Positions 1 through 8,114 of a stretch of 46,352 bases of DNA are shown here, piece by piece. The number at the start of each line of letters is the position of its first letter. Position 1 is the stretch's first letter. A program made the translations under genes and the position numbers. This DNA is from Saccharospirillaceae bacterium. GTDB taxonomy: Bacteria > Pseudomonadota > Gammaproteobacteria > Pseudomonadales > Oceanobacteraceae. The notes under the pieces were generated by a model. It saw only the letters and a program-made list of their open reading frames with translations, was not told where the DNA came from and did no database searches. The DNA lies in contig JAJOJJ010000021.1 in assembly GCA_021208685.1 (NCBI GenBank), forward strand, positions 1-46,352, read 5' to 3'.

Positions 1-52
1 AATCATTGCCGTTGGCTGGATGAAGCCGGACGCGCCGAAAAGAGAGGATCGG

Positions 53-93
53 AAGGAGATACCTCTCCTTGCAGGGGGCCAGGGGCTTGCCCC
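53..93. repeat. Two small inverted repeats in the left-edge intergenic region
   Basis: Two adjacent short hairpins are visible. AAGGAGA (53-59) pairs with TCTCCTT (64-70) across a four-base loop, and GGGGC (82-86) pairs with GCCCC (89-93) across TT. Neither is followed by a convincing T run. They lie downstream of the last gene of the minus-strand chemotaxis operon and could be part of a repetitive extragenic palindrome, but one copy in one window cannot show that. The 72-codon plus-strand reading frame across this region has no recognisable product. Confidence 0.4.
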
Positions 94-138
94 GGAAAGG
101 CGTTTCAGATTGAAAAACAGTCGTCGACTAATGCTGCC

Positions 139-167
139 GTTTGGAGTGACACGATGTCACTCCAAAC
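139..167. repeat. Perfect 13-bp inverted repeat
   Basis: The arm GTTTGGAGTGACA (139-151) is perfectly complementary to TGTCACTCCAAAC (155-167), with only CGA between them. The structure is symmetric, so it would fold on either strand. No T run follows on either side, so it is not a standard intrinsic terminator. It could be a repetitive palindrome, a transcript-end stabiliser or a protein-binding site. Confidence 0.6.
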
Positions 168-173
168 TGTGGG

Positions 174-202
174 ACAGCAGTGGACCCGCAGGCTGTTTTT
201 TA
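174..202 (+). terminator. Possible plus-strand terminator
   Basis: ACAGC (174-178) can pair with GCTGT (192-196), with a further TG/CA pairing inside, and six T residues follow (196-201). This looks like a modest intrinsic terminator on the plus strand. It would suit a plus-strand gene outside the window that converges on the chemotaxis operon. The stem is short, so confidence is limited. Confidence 0.35.
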
Positions 203-252
203 TGCCGACACGATGCAATGCGCGGTAAAAGCCGTTAATCAATAAAGAGCTT

Positions 253-636
253 TCAATGTGCCGCCTGACGTTTCAGTGAAACAATTAATTCTGCTTCACC
301 GCGTGCAACGCCACAACTGTCGACCAGATCACTGGCTGTCGCGCCTAATCCAACCAGACGCGACGCCTGTTGAAACGTTGCCTCATCGGTTGTTGGCAGT
401 ACGACTTTACGTTCCGCATGCTGCAGGCGTCCATCCATCTGCTTAAGCTTGCGTCCCATACCGATGGTACTTTTGCTCATTGCCTGATGCGCTTGTTGTA
501 AGCTGCCAATTGCCTGATCCAGACGATTGGCATCCTGATTTTGCTGCCGCTTCAGCGACCACATAAATGCGCCGACCAACAGCAGCAAACCCATATTCCC
601 CATCAATAACCAGTGCATCAGTGACAAAGACGCCAT
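253..636 (-). CDS. DUF2802 family membrane-anchored protein, last gene of the chemotaxis operon
   Basis: This 127-residue protein has one N-terminal membrane segment (about residues 8-27), then a probable coiled coil rich in Gln and Lys (about 30-75). A conserved C-terminal part contains a GLGATASDLVDSCGVARGEAELI-type helix pair. From memory this matches the DUF2802 proteins that follow cheW at the end of the polar flagellar and chemotaxis locus in Pseudomonas (PA1465) and relatives. Its function is not established. The start has a good ribosome site (GGAGT ten bases upstream) and lies nine bases after the cheW stop, so it is the distal gene of the operon. The C-terminal part looks like a small helix-turn-helix-like domain, but that is inference. 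Confidence 0.8.
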   Translation of the reverse strand: MASLSLMHWLLMGNMGLLLLVGAFMWSLKRQQNQDANRLDQAIGSLQQAHQAMSKSTIGMGRKLKQMDGRLQHAERKVVLPTTDEATFQQASRLVGLGATASDLVDSCGVARGEAELIVSLKRQAAH

Positions 637-645
637 GACAGACTC

Positions 646-1128
646 CTATAAACCCTGGATTTCTGTCCACTCCTCATCGGTCATCAGTTTCTCCAGATCC
701 ACCAGAATCAGCAGTTCATCATTTTTATGACAAACCCCCTGGATGAATTTGGCGCTTTCCTCATTGCCGACGTTCGGGGTGGTTTCAATTTCTGACTGAC
801 GCAGATATACCACTTCAGCCACCGCATCGACGAGGATTCCGACCACCTGACCTTCCGCTTCGATAATAACGATACGCGTCTGATCTGTGGTGTCAGCGGT
901 TGGCAAGCCAAAACGGAGTCGGGTATCGATCACCGTGACGACATTGCCACGCAGGTTAATAATGCCAAGTACGTACATAGGAGCACCCGGAACCGGTGCA
1001 ATCTCGCTGTAACGCAAGACTTCCTGCACCTGCATCACGTTGATTCCATACGTCTCATTTTCCAGACGGAAAGTTACCCATTGCAGGACGGGATCTTCCG
1101 CACCTTTATTTCCGGCAATCGCTGACAT
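646..1128 (-). CDS. cheW: Chemotaxis adaptor CheW (F6 array)
   Basis: CheW is the cytoplasmic adaptor joining chemoreceptors to the kinase CheA. The 160 residues are a single CheW domain: WVTFRLENETYGINV at about 18-32, the VPGAPMYVLGIINLRGNVVTVID signature at about 46-68, and the second subdomain ending in ILVDLEKLM. The length is typical. A strong GAGGATG ribosome site precedes the ATG. It is separated from parP by 168 bases without a gene, the largest gap in this operon. I found no convincing promoter there, although it has AT-rich stretches (for example CTATAGTTA on the minus strand near 1190). The adjacent parP/parC genes and the cheYZAB genes upstream identify it as part of the swimming chemotaxis system. 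Confidence 0.95.
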   Translation of the reverse strand: MSAIAGNKGAEDPVLQWVTFRLENETYGINVMQVQEVLRYSEIAPVPGAPMYVLGIINLRGNVVTVIDTRLRFGLPTADTTDQTRIVIIEAEGQVVGILVDAVAEVVYLRQSEIETTPNVGNEESAKFIQGVCHKNDELLILVDLEKLMTDEEWTEIQGL

Positions 1129-1296
1129 AAAACATCCTCGCTAAGAAAGGCCGATGCCTGACTGTGTCAAAAAACATGACGAACCTCTCTTAACTATAGA
1201 ACAGAGCACAAAGTGTACCAGTTAAAAAAAGGAATTTTTCAGGGTCTTACAGGGATATTTAATGATTAAAAAAGCACTTCACTGAGAACCTTCAGA

Positions 1297-2172
1297 TCAG
1301 GCCTGACGGACTTTTCGACGATTCTCATCCAACAGATTCAGTATCCCCGGTACATCCAGTAAAGCACACATTTCAGAGATTACCGTACCGGCAAGCCAAG
1401 GCCTTTTACTGCCTTCACCGCGCCATTTAATCGAGTCATGAACCAGGGTAACGGTGTCGCAGATTTCCTGACAAGCCAGCGCCCATGGCGAGCGATCCAG
1501 CTGGATAAAGAATCTGTAACCGGCATCATTCAGCCGGATATTACGCTCCGGCATAATCAGCTGGGCGCTATCAATAATCGTGAGCTTTGACGTATCGCCC
1601 TGCCAGACACCTAATGACCAGCTGGCCTGACCAAACAAAGGGGTTACCTTATCGGTGACATTATGGACTCCGCCCAGCAATGGCAGAGGTATCGCCAGTT
1701 TAAGGCCGGCCACTTTAAAAATCAGACAATCAATCCCCTGACTGGATTGCCAGTTAAGCGCTGCCGTTTTTACCGTGGCTGCAGTCAATTCATTGACATC
1801 ATCGCCATCAGACGCTGGAACTTCATGCGCATCTGACGGTATTTCGACATTGTCAGTGACCGCAACCGCAGGCATTTCCGGCAACGGAGACGGAGGAATG
1901 ATGTCGGGATAAGCGATTTTCAACGCAGCGGAAGAATCTGGCTGATCGAAACGGGGAAGAGTGCGTACGTCCGTCACTCTGGCCGGAACCGTTTGCCCGG
2001 TCATCGCCGGGCCAACAGACGCTGTTTGCACCCTCCCGGCTGGCGCCGGTTCAGACCTGATGACCGATATCGGAGCCGTTTCCGTGGCACTGACCAGGAG
2101 CTGATCAAGATAATCCTGAAGTACAAAATCGACCTGATTGGTCAGGCCTGTTTCAGGTTTTATATCAGCCAT
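1297..2172 (-). CDS. parP: ParP-like protein with C-terminal CheW-like domain
   Basis: The preferred ATG (2172) gives 291 residues. The N-terminal two thirds is low-complexity, rich in Pro, Ala and Asp, and carries a short QDYLDQLL motif at about residues 19-26. From about residue 146 there is a CheW-like domain (IDCLIFKVAGLKLAIPLPLL through LDVPGILNLLDE). In Vibrio, ParP has this layout: it binds the ATPase ParC and inserts into the array through its CheW-like AIF domain, tying CheA to the pole. Location between parC and cheW fits. The start overlaps the end of the preceding small gene (ATGGCTGA), which implies translational coupling. A start seven codons further upstream (2193) is possible but less likely. 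Confidence 0.85.
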   Translation of the reverse strand: MADIKPETGLTNQVDFVLQDYLDQLLVSATETAPISVIRSEPAPAGRVQTASVGPAMTGQTVPARVTDVRTLPRFDQPDSSAALKIAYPDIIPPSPLPEMPAVAVTDNVEIPSDAHEVPASDGDDVNELTAATVKTAALNWQSSQGIDCLIFKVAGLKLAIPLPLLGGVHNVTDKVTPLFGQASWSLGVWQGDTSKLTIIDSAQLIMPERNIRLNDAGYRFFIQLDRSPWALACQEICDTVTLVHDSIKWRGEGSKRPWLAGTVISEMCALLDVPGILNLLDENRRKVRQA

Positions 2173-2515
2173 GCAGAGCAGCCTCCGCGACAACAGGAAG
2201 GCAGGCTGCCAGCATGCAGCGCCGCAGCGAAGAATCCGGCAGGCGCCCTATCATACCGAGTGCAATAAAAAGCTGCGTACGCTGTACCGCTGCCTCACCC
2301 TGACCGAGAGGGCGTATAAGAACAGGGGCATAGCCGGGTTTCAGTGTGCTGCTGGCCAGCGCTTCTTGCAGACAATGAGGGCTGACGGCAGAACTCAGTA
2401 ATGCATCCCAATTCACGCCCTGATCGGCAACCTCCCCGTCAGACGCCAACAGGTGATCCAGATAATCATCCAGCGGATTGACCGTTGCCGAGACCTGCCG
2501 GATAGCGCTAGCCAC
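2165..2515 (-). CDS. Unrecognised small protein encoded between parC and parP
   Basis: I do not recognise this protein. With a GTG start at 2515 it has 116 residues. Both ends are coupled to its neighbours: the start lies just before the parC stop (2508-2510), and the stop overlaps the parP ATG. Near the N terminus it carries DDYLDHLL (about 16-23), closely matching QDYLDQLL at the same place in ParP, and the DNA is also similar there. The rest is mostly helical in appearance, with no Walker, CheW or membrane signature. An upstream ATG at 2542 would extend it nine residues and overlap parC further. It may be a ParC-binding helper or a degenerate ParP-like piece. The coupled overlaps argue that it is translated. 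Confidence 0.65.
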   Translation of the reverse strand: MASAIRQVSATVNPLDDYLDHLLASDGEVADQGVNWDALLSSAVSPHCLQEALASSTLKPGYAPVLIRPLGQGEAAVQRTQLFIALGMIGRLPDSSLRRCMLAACLPVVAEAALHG

Positions 2516-3290
2516 GACCAGTATCCGCCACGTCAATTTCACTCAACAAATGCCGGTAAGCACGCACTCCTCGGCCTTGCTCATCCATCTGATGGGGGAA
2601 TACCCCCTCATGACTGGCGTCACGCAAGCGGGTATCCACAGGAATAGCCTCCTGCCACAACGAATCCTGATACAGGCGGCGCATCTCTTTCAGCGTGGTA
2701 ACCGAGGCCAGCGTTCGCCGGTCAAACAAGGTCGGCACGATCAGAAAGGGCAGATTCCGGTTCTGCGAGCGCATCACCATTTTCAGCGTATGAATCATTC
2801 TCTCCAGCCCTTTCATCGCCAGATGTTCCGTCTGGGTAGGAATCACCAGCCGCTGACAGGCGGCCAGAGCGTTAACCAGCAGCACCCCCAGAATCGGCGG
2901 GGTATCCAGCAGGGCGTAATCATAGTCATCCCATAACTGAGCGAGAGAGCGGGCAAGAACCAACCCCATGCCATCCTGGCCACTGACCTGACGCTCCAGG
3001 GTGGCAAGTGAGGTGGTTGCCGGTAATAAAGACACATCAGGCAGACTGGTGGGTTTAATAACCGTTTGAATAAAGGCTTTGTCTTTGTATCGCTGTTCAA
3101 AAAACAGATGATAAAGACTGCGTTCAAGATTGTCCGGGTTCTGCCGGAAATAGCTCGTCAATGAACCATGAGGATCAAGATCCACGAGCAGCACCCGCTT
3201 ACCCTGCTCGGCCAATAAGCCACCCAGCGCAACCACACTGGTTGTCTTGCCGACACCGCCTTTCTGATTTGCTATGGACCAAATCCGCAC
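2508..3290 (-). CDS. parC: ParC, ParA-like ATPase positioning chemotaxis arrays
   Basis: This is a ParA/MinD-type P-loop ATPase of 260 residues. The deviant Walker A motif KGGVGKT lies at about residues 10-16, Walker B-type VLLVDLDPHGSL follows near 40, and a second conserved DTPP segment is near 125. In Vibrio, ParC recruits chemotaxis arrays to the old pole through ParP, and in Pseudomonas the equivalent gene (PA1462) also follows motD. The GTG at 3290 gives MRIWSIANQKGG, matching homologues, and has an AGGGTG ribosome site. The longer ATG version (3362) has no ribosome site and adds an unconserved 24-residue leader. About 90 bases separate it from motD. The older annotation 'Soj' for this family is misleading here. 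Confidence 0.9.
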   Translation of the reverse strand: MRIWSIANQKGGVGKTTSVVALGGLLAEQGKRVLLVDLDPHGSLTSYFRQNPDNLERSLYHLFFEQRYKDKAFIQTVIKPTSLPDVSLLPATTSLATLERQVSGQDGMGLVLARSLAQLWDDYDYALLDTPPILGVLLVNALAACQRLVIPTQTEHLAMKGLERMIHTLKMVMRSQNRNLPFLIVPTLFDRRTLASVTTLKEMRRLYQDSLWQEAIPVDTRLRDASHEGVFPHQMDEQGRGVRAYRHLLSEIDVADTGRG

Positions 3291-3381
3291 GAGTTTCACC
3301 CTGTTTCCAATAAACACGTGACCCGCCAGAGGCCACCCAAAACACTTTCCGCCATTGGACATTGATTAAGCAAAAAGCATG

Positions 3382-4074
3382 TCAATTACGTGCCGTTGGG
3401 CGAGACCAGGGCGCAGCGTCACTCGTTTGCGTCATAAAAATAACGACCCGCCGGTTCTCTGCCCGCGCCTCGTCAGTGTCTTCCGCTTTCAGTGGGTGGT
3501 AATACGAAAGCCCCACCGCCGCCATTCGCTGCGGCGCCACACCATACAACACCAGATTCTGTACGACCGACGCCGCACGCAATGCCGATATTTCCCAATT
3601 GGTAATGCCTCTCGCTGGCGTATCATCGGAATGCCCCTGAACATTGATTGGAAACGGAAAGTCCTTCAGTTCAGCGGCAATGGCCTGCATCAGCGGCAAC
3701 GCTTCGTCACGTATGCGCGTCTCACCACGGGCAAATAAAAGATCCGCATTCAGCGATACGGTAATCCAGTCTTTATCCCCTTCGATTCTTATATCGTCCG
3801 ATTCCGGAATAAATTGAGCGACCTGACGAATATCGGCCAGCAATGGTAATAAACCATTACCGTCTTCAAGCGGGGTGGAGAGTGTCGGGGGGGTAATGGG
3901 CTCCGGTGGCAGCAGGGTAGAGAAAATACCTTCCAACTCGGCACGGATCGCCGAACCGTCCTCCTCGTCCACCAGCTGTACCGCATACAGCATGATAAAA
4001 AAGACGCACAGCAAGGTCATAAAGTCTGCGTAAGAAACCAACCAGCGATGCGGATCCGGGCCAGTGCGCCTCAC
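3382..4074 (-). CDS. motD: Flagellar motor stator subunit MotD (MotB family)
   Basis: MotD is a MotB-type stator subunit that anchors the proton channel to peptidoglycan. The 230-residue protein has one N-terminal membrane helix (about 15-32) containing the conserved proton-carrying Asp in SYADFMTLL (Asp17). A linker follows, then an OmpA-like peptidoglycan-binding domain (VQGHSDDTPARG and NWEISALRAASVVQNL). It starts at GTG overlapping the motC stop by four bases, so the two are translationally coupled. In Pseudomonas, MotCD is the second stator set, needed for swarming and encoded in the che operon, while MotAB lies elsewhere. The context here is the same. Confidence 0.95.
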   Translation of the reverse strand: MRRTGPDPHRWLVSYADFMTLLCVFFIMLYAVQLVDEEDGSAIRAELEGIFSTLLPPEPITPPTLSTPLEDGNGLLPLLADIRQVAQFIPESDDIRIEGDKDWITVSLNADLLFARGETRIRDEALPLMQAIAAELKDFPFPINVQGHSDDTPARGITNWEISALRAASVVQNLVLYGVAPQRMAAVGLSYYHPLKAEDTDEARAENRRVVIFMTQTSDAAPWSRPTARN

Positions 4075-4811
4075 AACACAATCCCTTGCATCCGATAGCG
4101 CAATGCCATGGGATTAACGCCATGGCGTAATGCGACCACCCCCAGCATCAGGGCTTCATAGTAACGGCTGCGCACGGCCAGACGCTGACGCAGGGTGCTG
4201 CTTAGCGGAATGACAATCAGGTTGGCACTGGCAACGCCATAAAAGGTTGCCACAAAGGCCGTCGCAATGCCGGCCGCCAGCGCTTCTGGCTGCTTAATAC
4301 TGGAAAGCACCTGCATCAGCCCCAGCACCGCCCCGACAATGCCAAGTGTCGGCAGATAACCGGCCAGATTATCCAGCACGCGGAGCAAGTCCTGATCGCG
4401 CTCTTCCCGGCTCTTCATTTCAAGCTGCAGCGCAGACTGCATGGCATCGACATCATTGCCATCCGCCAATAACAGTAAGGCTTTACGGAATAATGGGTCA
4501 GCTTCCGATGCGGCTACTTTTTCAAGAGCCAGCGGACCGTCGCGCCGCAAAGCATGACCACTGGTAGCCAGTTTACTGAGCAGCGAGTCAAGCGAGTATT
4601 GGGGAGGGGCAACCAGCCAAAGCAACAGTTCTCCCAGAGGACGGTATTGGCTGACCGGCAGCTGCGCCAGCGTAGCCAATAAAGCACCACCGAATACAAT
4701 CAGCGCCGCCGGAGGATTCCACAGGGCAGTAAGACTTCCGCCCTCAAGAGAGAAACCGGTCAGTACGGCAATCACTGCCAGCAAGACAGTGACTAACGCC
4801 CAGCGATCCAC
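4071..4811 (-). CDS. motC: Flagellar motor stator subunit MotC (MotA family)
   Basis: MotC is the MotA-like channel subunit of the stator. The 246 residues contain two N-terminal membrane helices (about 5-25 and 31-50), a cytoplasmic loop rich in charged residues, and two C-terminal helices (about 145-170 and 180-205) with the MotA/TolQ/ExbB pattern GYLPTLGIVGAVLGLMQVL. The start is a GTG that overlaps the cheB stop by one base (TAGTG). The stop overlaps motD. Length and context match MotC of Pseudomonas. Ion specificity cannot be told from the sequence by eye, though the neighbouring MotD and family suggest protons. Confidence 0.95.
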   Translation of the reverse strand: MDRWALVTVLLAVIAVLTGFSLEGGSLTALWNPPAALIVFGGALLATLAQLPVSQYRPLGELLLWLVAPPQYSLDSLLSKLATSGHALRRDGPLALEKVAASEADPLFRKALLLLADGNDVDAMQSALQLEMKSREERDQDLLRVLDNLAGYLPTLGIVGAVLGLMQVLSSIKQPEALAAGIATAFVATFYGVASANLIVIPLSSTLRQRLAVRSRYYEALMLGVVALRHGVNPMALRYRMQGIVL

Positions 4812-5830
4812 TAGCTGACCTCTTCAACAAGCCTCGGCCCGATATCTTTCAGGGGCAACACATCATCGCTCAACCCTTCCTTGATAACAGCCAGCGGCAT
4901 GCCAAAAATAACGCAGCTTTCTTCATCCTGAGCCCAGACACTCGCCCCGCTTTGTTTGAGTAAACGCGCGCCCTCACGACCATCGGCTCCCATTCCGGTC
5001 AGCACGATAGCCAGTGTCTTGTTGCCATAGTGTTTGGCCGCTGAAGCAAAAGCGATATCGACACTGGGACGATAATTCACCCGCTCATCGCTTTCGCGGA
5101 TATGAATCACGCCCCCCGCCCGACGGTCAACCATCAGCTGCATACCACCGGGTGCCACATAAACATGGCCGGATTCGATTTTATCGCCATCGGCCGCTTC
5201 TTTAACAATCAGAGGGCTGAGGGAATTCAGTCGTTCAGCAAAGGCTTTGGTAAATGAGCCAGGCATATGCTGAACAATAATGATGGGCGTTTTAAAACTG
5301 CCGGGAATGGTTTTAAACAGCGTTTGCAGTGCTGCTGGCCCGCCGGTAGATGTTCCGATAACAACCAGTTCCGTCTGGGTCAGACGACCCCGAACCGCAG
5401 GACGCGCAACGCGCGCAGGGGCAACCTTGGACTGACTGCGGGCAACGGCGGCAATTTTATCGGTCAGCGCACGTTTAATCTGAATGGCATCTTTTGCAAT
5501 CTGATCAAAATTCTTCGGCAGAAAATCCAGTGCCCCGGCATCCAGAGCGTCCAGTGTCACCCGCGCCCCCTCAAAGGTAAGCGAGGAGAACATCAGCACC
5601 GGTACCGGACGCCGCTGCATAATATTACGCACAGCCGTGATGCCATCCATAACCGGCATCTCGTAATCCATCGTAATGACATCCGGCTTCAGAGATTCGT
5701 TCATTTCAATCGCTTCAAGTCCGTTCGAAGCAACACCGACCACTTCCATCCGGCCATCGGCATTAATAATGTCGGTTACCCTGCGGCGAAAAAATCCCGA
5801 GTCATCGACAACCAGAACACGAATACTCAT
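4811..5830 (-). CDS. cheB: Chemotaxis methylesterase CheB (F6 system)
   Basis: CheB removes methyl groups from receptor glutamates and deamidates glutamines, giving adaptation. The 339 residues comprise an N-terminal receiver domain (acidic pair VVDDSG near residue 9, phospho-acceptor in ITMDYEMP near 55) and a C-terminal methylesterase domain. The catalytic Ser lies in VVIGTSTGGPAALQ, the His in IIIVQHMPGSF and the Asp in LTGMGADGREGA. It lies 31 bases after cheA and is joined to motC. No cheR lies in this operon, so the partner methyltransferase must be encoded elsewhere or supplied by the cheR at 26111-26968. Confidence 0.96.
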   Translation of the reverse strand: MSIRVLVVDDSGFFRRRVTDIINADGRMEVVGVASNGLEAIEMNESLKPDVITMDYEMPVMDGITAVRNIMQRRPVPVLMFSSLTFEGARVTLDALDAGALDFLPKNFDQIAKDAIQIKRALTDKIAAVARSQSKVAPARVARPAVRGRLTQTELVVIGTSTGGPAALQTLFKTIPGSFKTPIIIVQHMPGSFTKAFAERLNSLSPLIVKEAADGDKIESGHVYVAPGGMQLMVDRRAGGVIHIRESDERVNYRPSVDIAFASAAKHYGNKTLAIVLTGMGADGREGARLLKQSGASVWAQDEESCVIFGMPLAVIKEGLSDDVLPLKDIGPRLVEEVS

Positions 5831-5861
5831 GAAATCAGCTCTTCCTTAGTCGTGGGATGAT

Positions 5862-8102
5862 TTATGCGGCTGTCGATTGCCTGGATGAGGCATAACGGGT
5901 CAGCATGCTGGGTATATCAAGAATCAGCGCAATTCTTCCATCACCGGTAATCGTTGCTCCCGCCATACCTGCGGTACCGTGCAACATTTTACCCAAAGGT
6001 TTGATGACCACCTCCTCCTGACCGATAAGCTGATCAACAACGAACCCCACACGTTTGGTTCCGACAGAGACCACCACAACATGCGCTGTTTCATCAGCTT
6101 TTGCATGAGCCTCACCTTTAATCAGCCAACGCTTGAGATGAAACAGTGGGATCGGTTTTTCCCGCACCACCACCACTTCCTGACCATCCACGATGTTGGT
6201 TTTGGTGAGATCCAGGTGGAAAATTTCATTCACACTGACCAACGGGAAAGCGAATGCCTGATTTTTCAGCATCACCATCAACGTCGGCATAATGGCCAGA
6301 GTCAGAGGCACCTTAATGCGAATACCGGTACCGACACCAGGCCGTGATTCAATACTAATGGTACCGTTCAGCTGGGATATTTTGGTTTTAACAACATCCA
6401 TGCCCACGCCACGGCCAGAGACATCCGATATTTGCTCTTTTGTTGAAAAGCCGGGGGCAAAAATCAGATTAAAACATTCATTTTCCGTCAGACGATCCGC
6501 TGCATCCTGATCCATTACGCCTTTTTCTACCGCTTTACGGCGCAATACATCAGCATCCATACCGCCACCATCATCCTGAATAATCAACAGAATGTGATCG
6601 CCTTCCTGCTCGGCAGAAAGAACGACAGTGCCGACTCTTGGCTTGCCATTTTTTTCACGGACATCGGGCATTTCAACACCGTGATCAACGGCGTTACGCA
6701 CAAGGTGAACCAGCGGATCGGCCAGAGCCTCAACCAGGTTTTTATCCAGATCGGTTTCTTCGCCACGTAATTCAAGATTAATTTCTTTTTTAAGCTGGCG
6801 AGCAAGATCACGAACCACGCGCGGGAAACGGCCAAACACTTTTTTAATTGGCTGCATCCGGGTTTTCATGACCGAGGCCTGCAGATCGCCGGTCACAACA
6901 TCCAGATTGGCAACGGCCTTAGCCATTGATTCATCCGTGCTTTTCAGCCCCAGACGAACCAATCGGTTGCGCACCAGCACCAGCTCACCAACCATATTCA
7001 TAATGTCATCAAGACGTTTGGTATCAACGCGCACCGTCGCCTCAGACGCTGCGGCATCTTTATCCGGACGCTTAGCCTCTTCGGCCATCGCAGCTCTGGC
7101 GACGGGAGCCGTGTTGCTTTCCGGTTTGGCCGCTGGCTTGGGCGCAGGTCTGGGCTTAGCCTCGGCTGCCGGGCTGGCATCCGTCGCAGCAACAACCGCT
7201 GGGGCGGCTTCAGCCGCTGGTTCAACCGGCGCAGCGGTTTGTCCCTCGGCAACACTGGAGTGTTTACCTTTACCATGCAGCCGATCGAGTAACTCCTCAA
7301 ATTCAGAGTCACTGATCAGGTCATCGCCGTCAGCGGACACGGCACTGGCGGCCACTTCCGGCTTCGCACTTTCCGCTTTTTTATTGTCGTCCGGCTGGGC
7401 TGTGGCGATCTTACCCTTGCCGTGTATCTGATCCAGCAGCGCTTCAAATTCATCTTCAGTGATCTCATCACTGGAGGCATCAACGCTGTCAGAACCAATA
7501 TCAAAGAAGTCATCTGCGGCAGCCGCTTCGGGCGCAGAAGCCGGTGCTGCTGTGGCTTTTTCCTCATCCAGCGCATCGAGCAGCTGTTCAAATTCGTCGT
7601 CGGTAATATCGCCATTATCGTCAGCGGCAACAGCGTCTTGCGGTTCAGAGTCTGACGGTGCCGGTTCATCGGCAGCCGCATCAGGTTCACCGGCCTGCAC
7701 TTCGTCTTCTGATTCAGGCCGCGCCAGCAAGTGCAGACGTTCAATTAATTCAGGATCCGCCTCGTCGGGCGCCGCTCCTGAGCGCACGCTCTCAAACATT
7801 TCATTAACACTGTCGAGAGCCTGCAGCACCACATCCATAAGATCGGAGTTAACCGTGCGATGTCCGTTGCGCAGTGTGTCGAAAACGTTTTCGGCGGCAT
7901 GACAGCAGTTCACCAGAGGATTAAGTTGCAAAAATCCAGCACCACCTTTTACCGTGTGGAAACCACGGAAGATGGCATTCAGCAGGTCTTTATCATGTGG
8001 GCGTTGTTCAAGATCGACCAGTTGTTCAGAGAGCAGCTCAAGAATTTCCCCGGCTTCAACCAAAAAATCCTGGAGAATCTCTTCATCAGCATCGAAACTC
8101 AT
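5862..8102 (-). CDS. cheA: Chemotaxis histidine kinase CheA (F6 system)
   Basis: CheA autophosphorylates and passes phosphate to CheY and CheB. The 746 residues begin with the P1 Hpt domain, with His49 in RGFHTVKGGAGFL. A long, acidic, Ala/Pro-rich linker (about 130-345) carries three copies of a short E-F-E-x-L-L-D motif. Then follow the dimerisation domain (MNMVGELVLVRNRLV), the HATPase domain (HLVRNAVDHGVE, DDGGGM, GRGVGMDVV) and the CheW-like P5 domain. The linker motifs resemble the LID segment that binds ParP in Vibrio CheA, and parP is encoded in the same operon. It lies 12 bases downstream of cheZ. The long plus-strand frames opposite the linker are artefacts of its composition. Confidence 0.97.
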   Translation of the reverse strand: MSFDADEEILQDFLVEAGEILELLSEQLVDLEQRPHDKDLLNAIFRGFHTVKGGAGFLQLNPLVNCCHAAENVFDTLRNGHRTVNSDLMDVVLQALDSVNEMFESVRSGAAPDEADPELIERLHLLARPESEDEVQAGEPDAAADEPAPSDSEPQDAVAADDNGDITDDEFEQLLDALDEEKATAAPASAPEAAAADDFFDIGSDSVDASSDEITEDEFEALLDQIHGKGKIATAQPDDNKKAESAKPEVAASAVSADGDDLISDSEFEELLDRLHGKGKHSSVAEGQTAAPVEPAAEAAPAVVAATDASPAAEAKPRPAPKPAAKPESNTAPVARAAMAEEAKRPDKDAAASEATVRVDTKRLDDIMNMVGELVLVRNRLVRLGLKSTDESMAKAVANLDVVTGDLQASVMKTRMQPIKKVFGRFPRVVRDLARQLKKEINLELRGEETDLDKNLVEALADPLVHLVRNAVDHGVEMPDVREKNGKPRVGTVVLSAEQEGDHILLIIQDDGGGMDADVLRRKAVEKGVMDQDAADRLTENECFNLIFAPGFSTKEQISDVSGRGVGMDVVKTKISQLNGTISIESRPGVGTGIRIKVPLTLAIMPTLMVMLKNQAFAFPLVSVNEIFHLDLTKTNIVDGQEVVVVREKPIPLFHLKRWLIKGEAHAKADETAHVVVVSVGTKRVGFVVDQLIGQEEVVIKPLGKMLHGTAGMAGATITGDGRIALILDIPSMLTRYASSRQSTAA
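7263..7607 (-). repeat. Three copies of an acidic E-F-E-x-L-L-D motif in the CheA linker
   Basis: Within CheA, residues 166-178 (ITDDEFEQLLDAL), 214-231 (ITEDEFEALLDQIHGKGK) and 263-280 (ISDSEFEELLDRLHGKGK) are copies of one motif separated by 30 to 36 residues of Ala/Pro/Asp-rich spacer. The second and third also share the HGKGK tail, which the first has lost. In Vibrio the related linker segment, called LID, recruits CheA to ParP at the pole. Three copies would allow multivalent binding; this is inference. Confidence 0.8.
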
Positions 8103-8114
8103 CCGTTAGCTCCT

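Noticed and set aside
20-238. A 72-codon plus-strand frame at the left edge
   Set aside because: It runs through several inverted repeats and a possible terminator and has no recognisable sequence; I treat the region as intergenic.
6868-7902. Long Ala/Ser-rich plus-strand frames opposite cheA
   Set aside because: They mirror the low-complexity Ala/Pro/Asp linker of CheA and look like no known protein.
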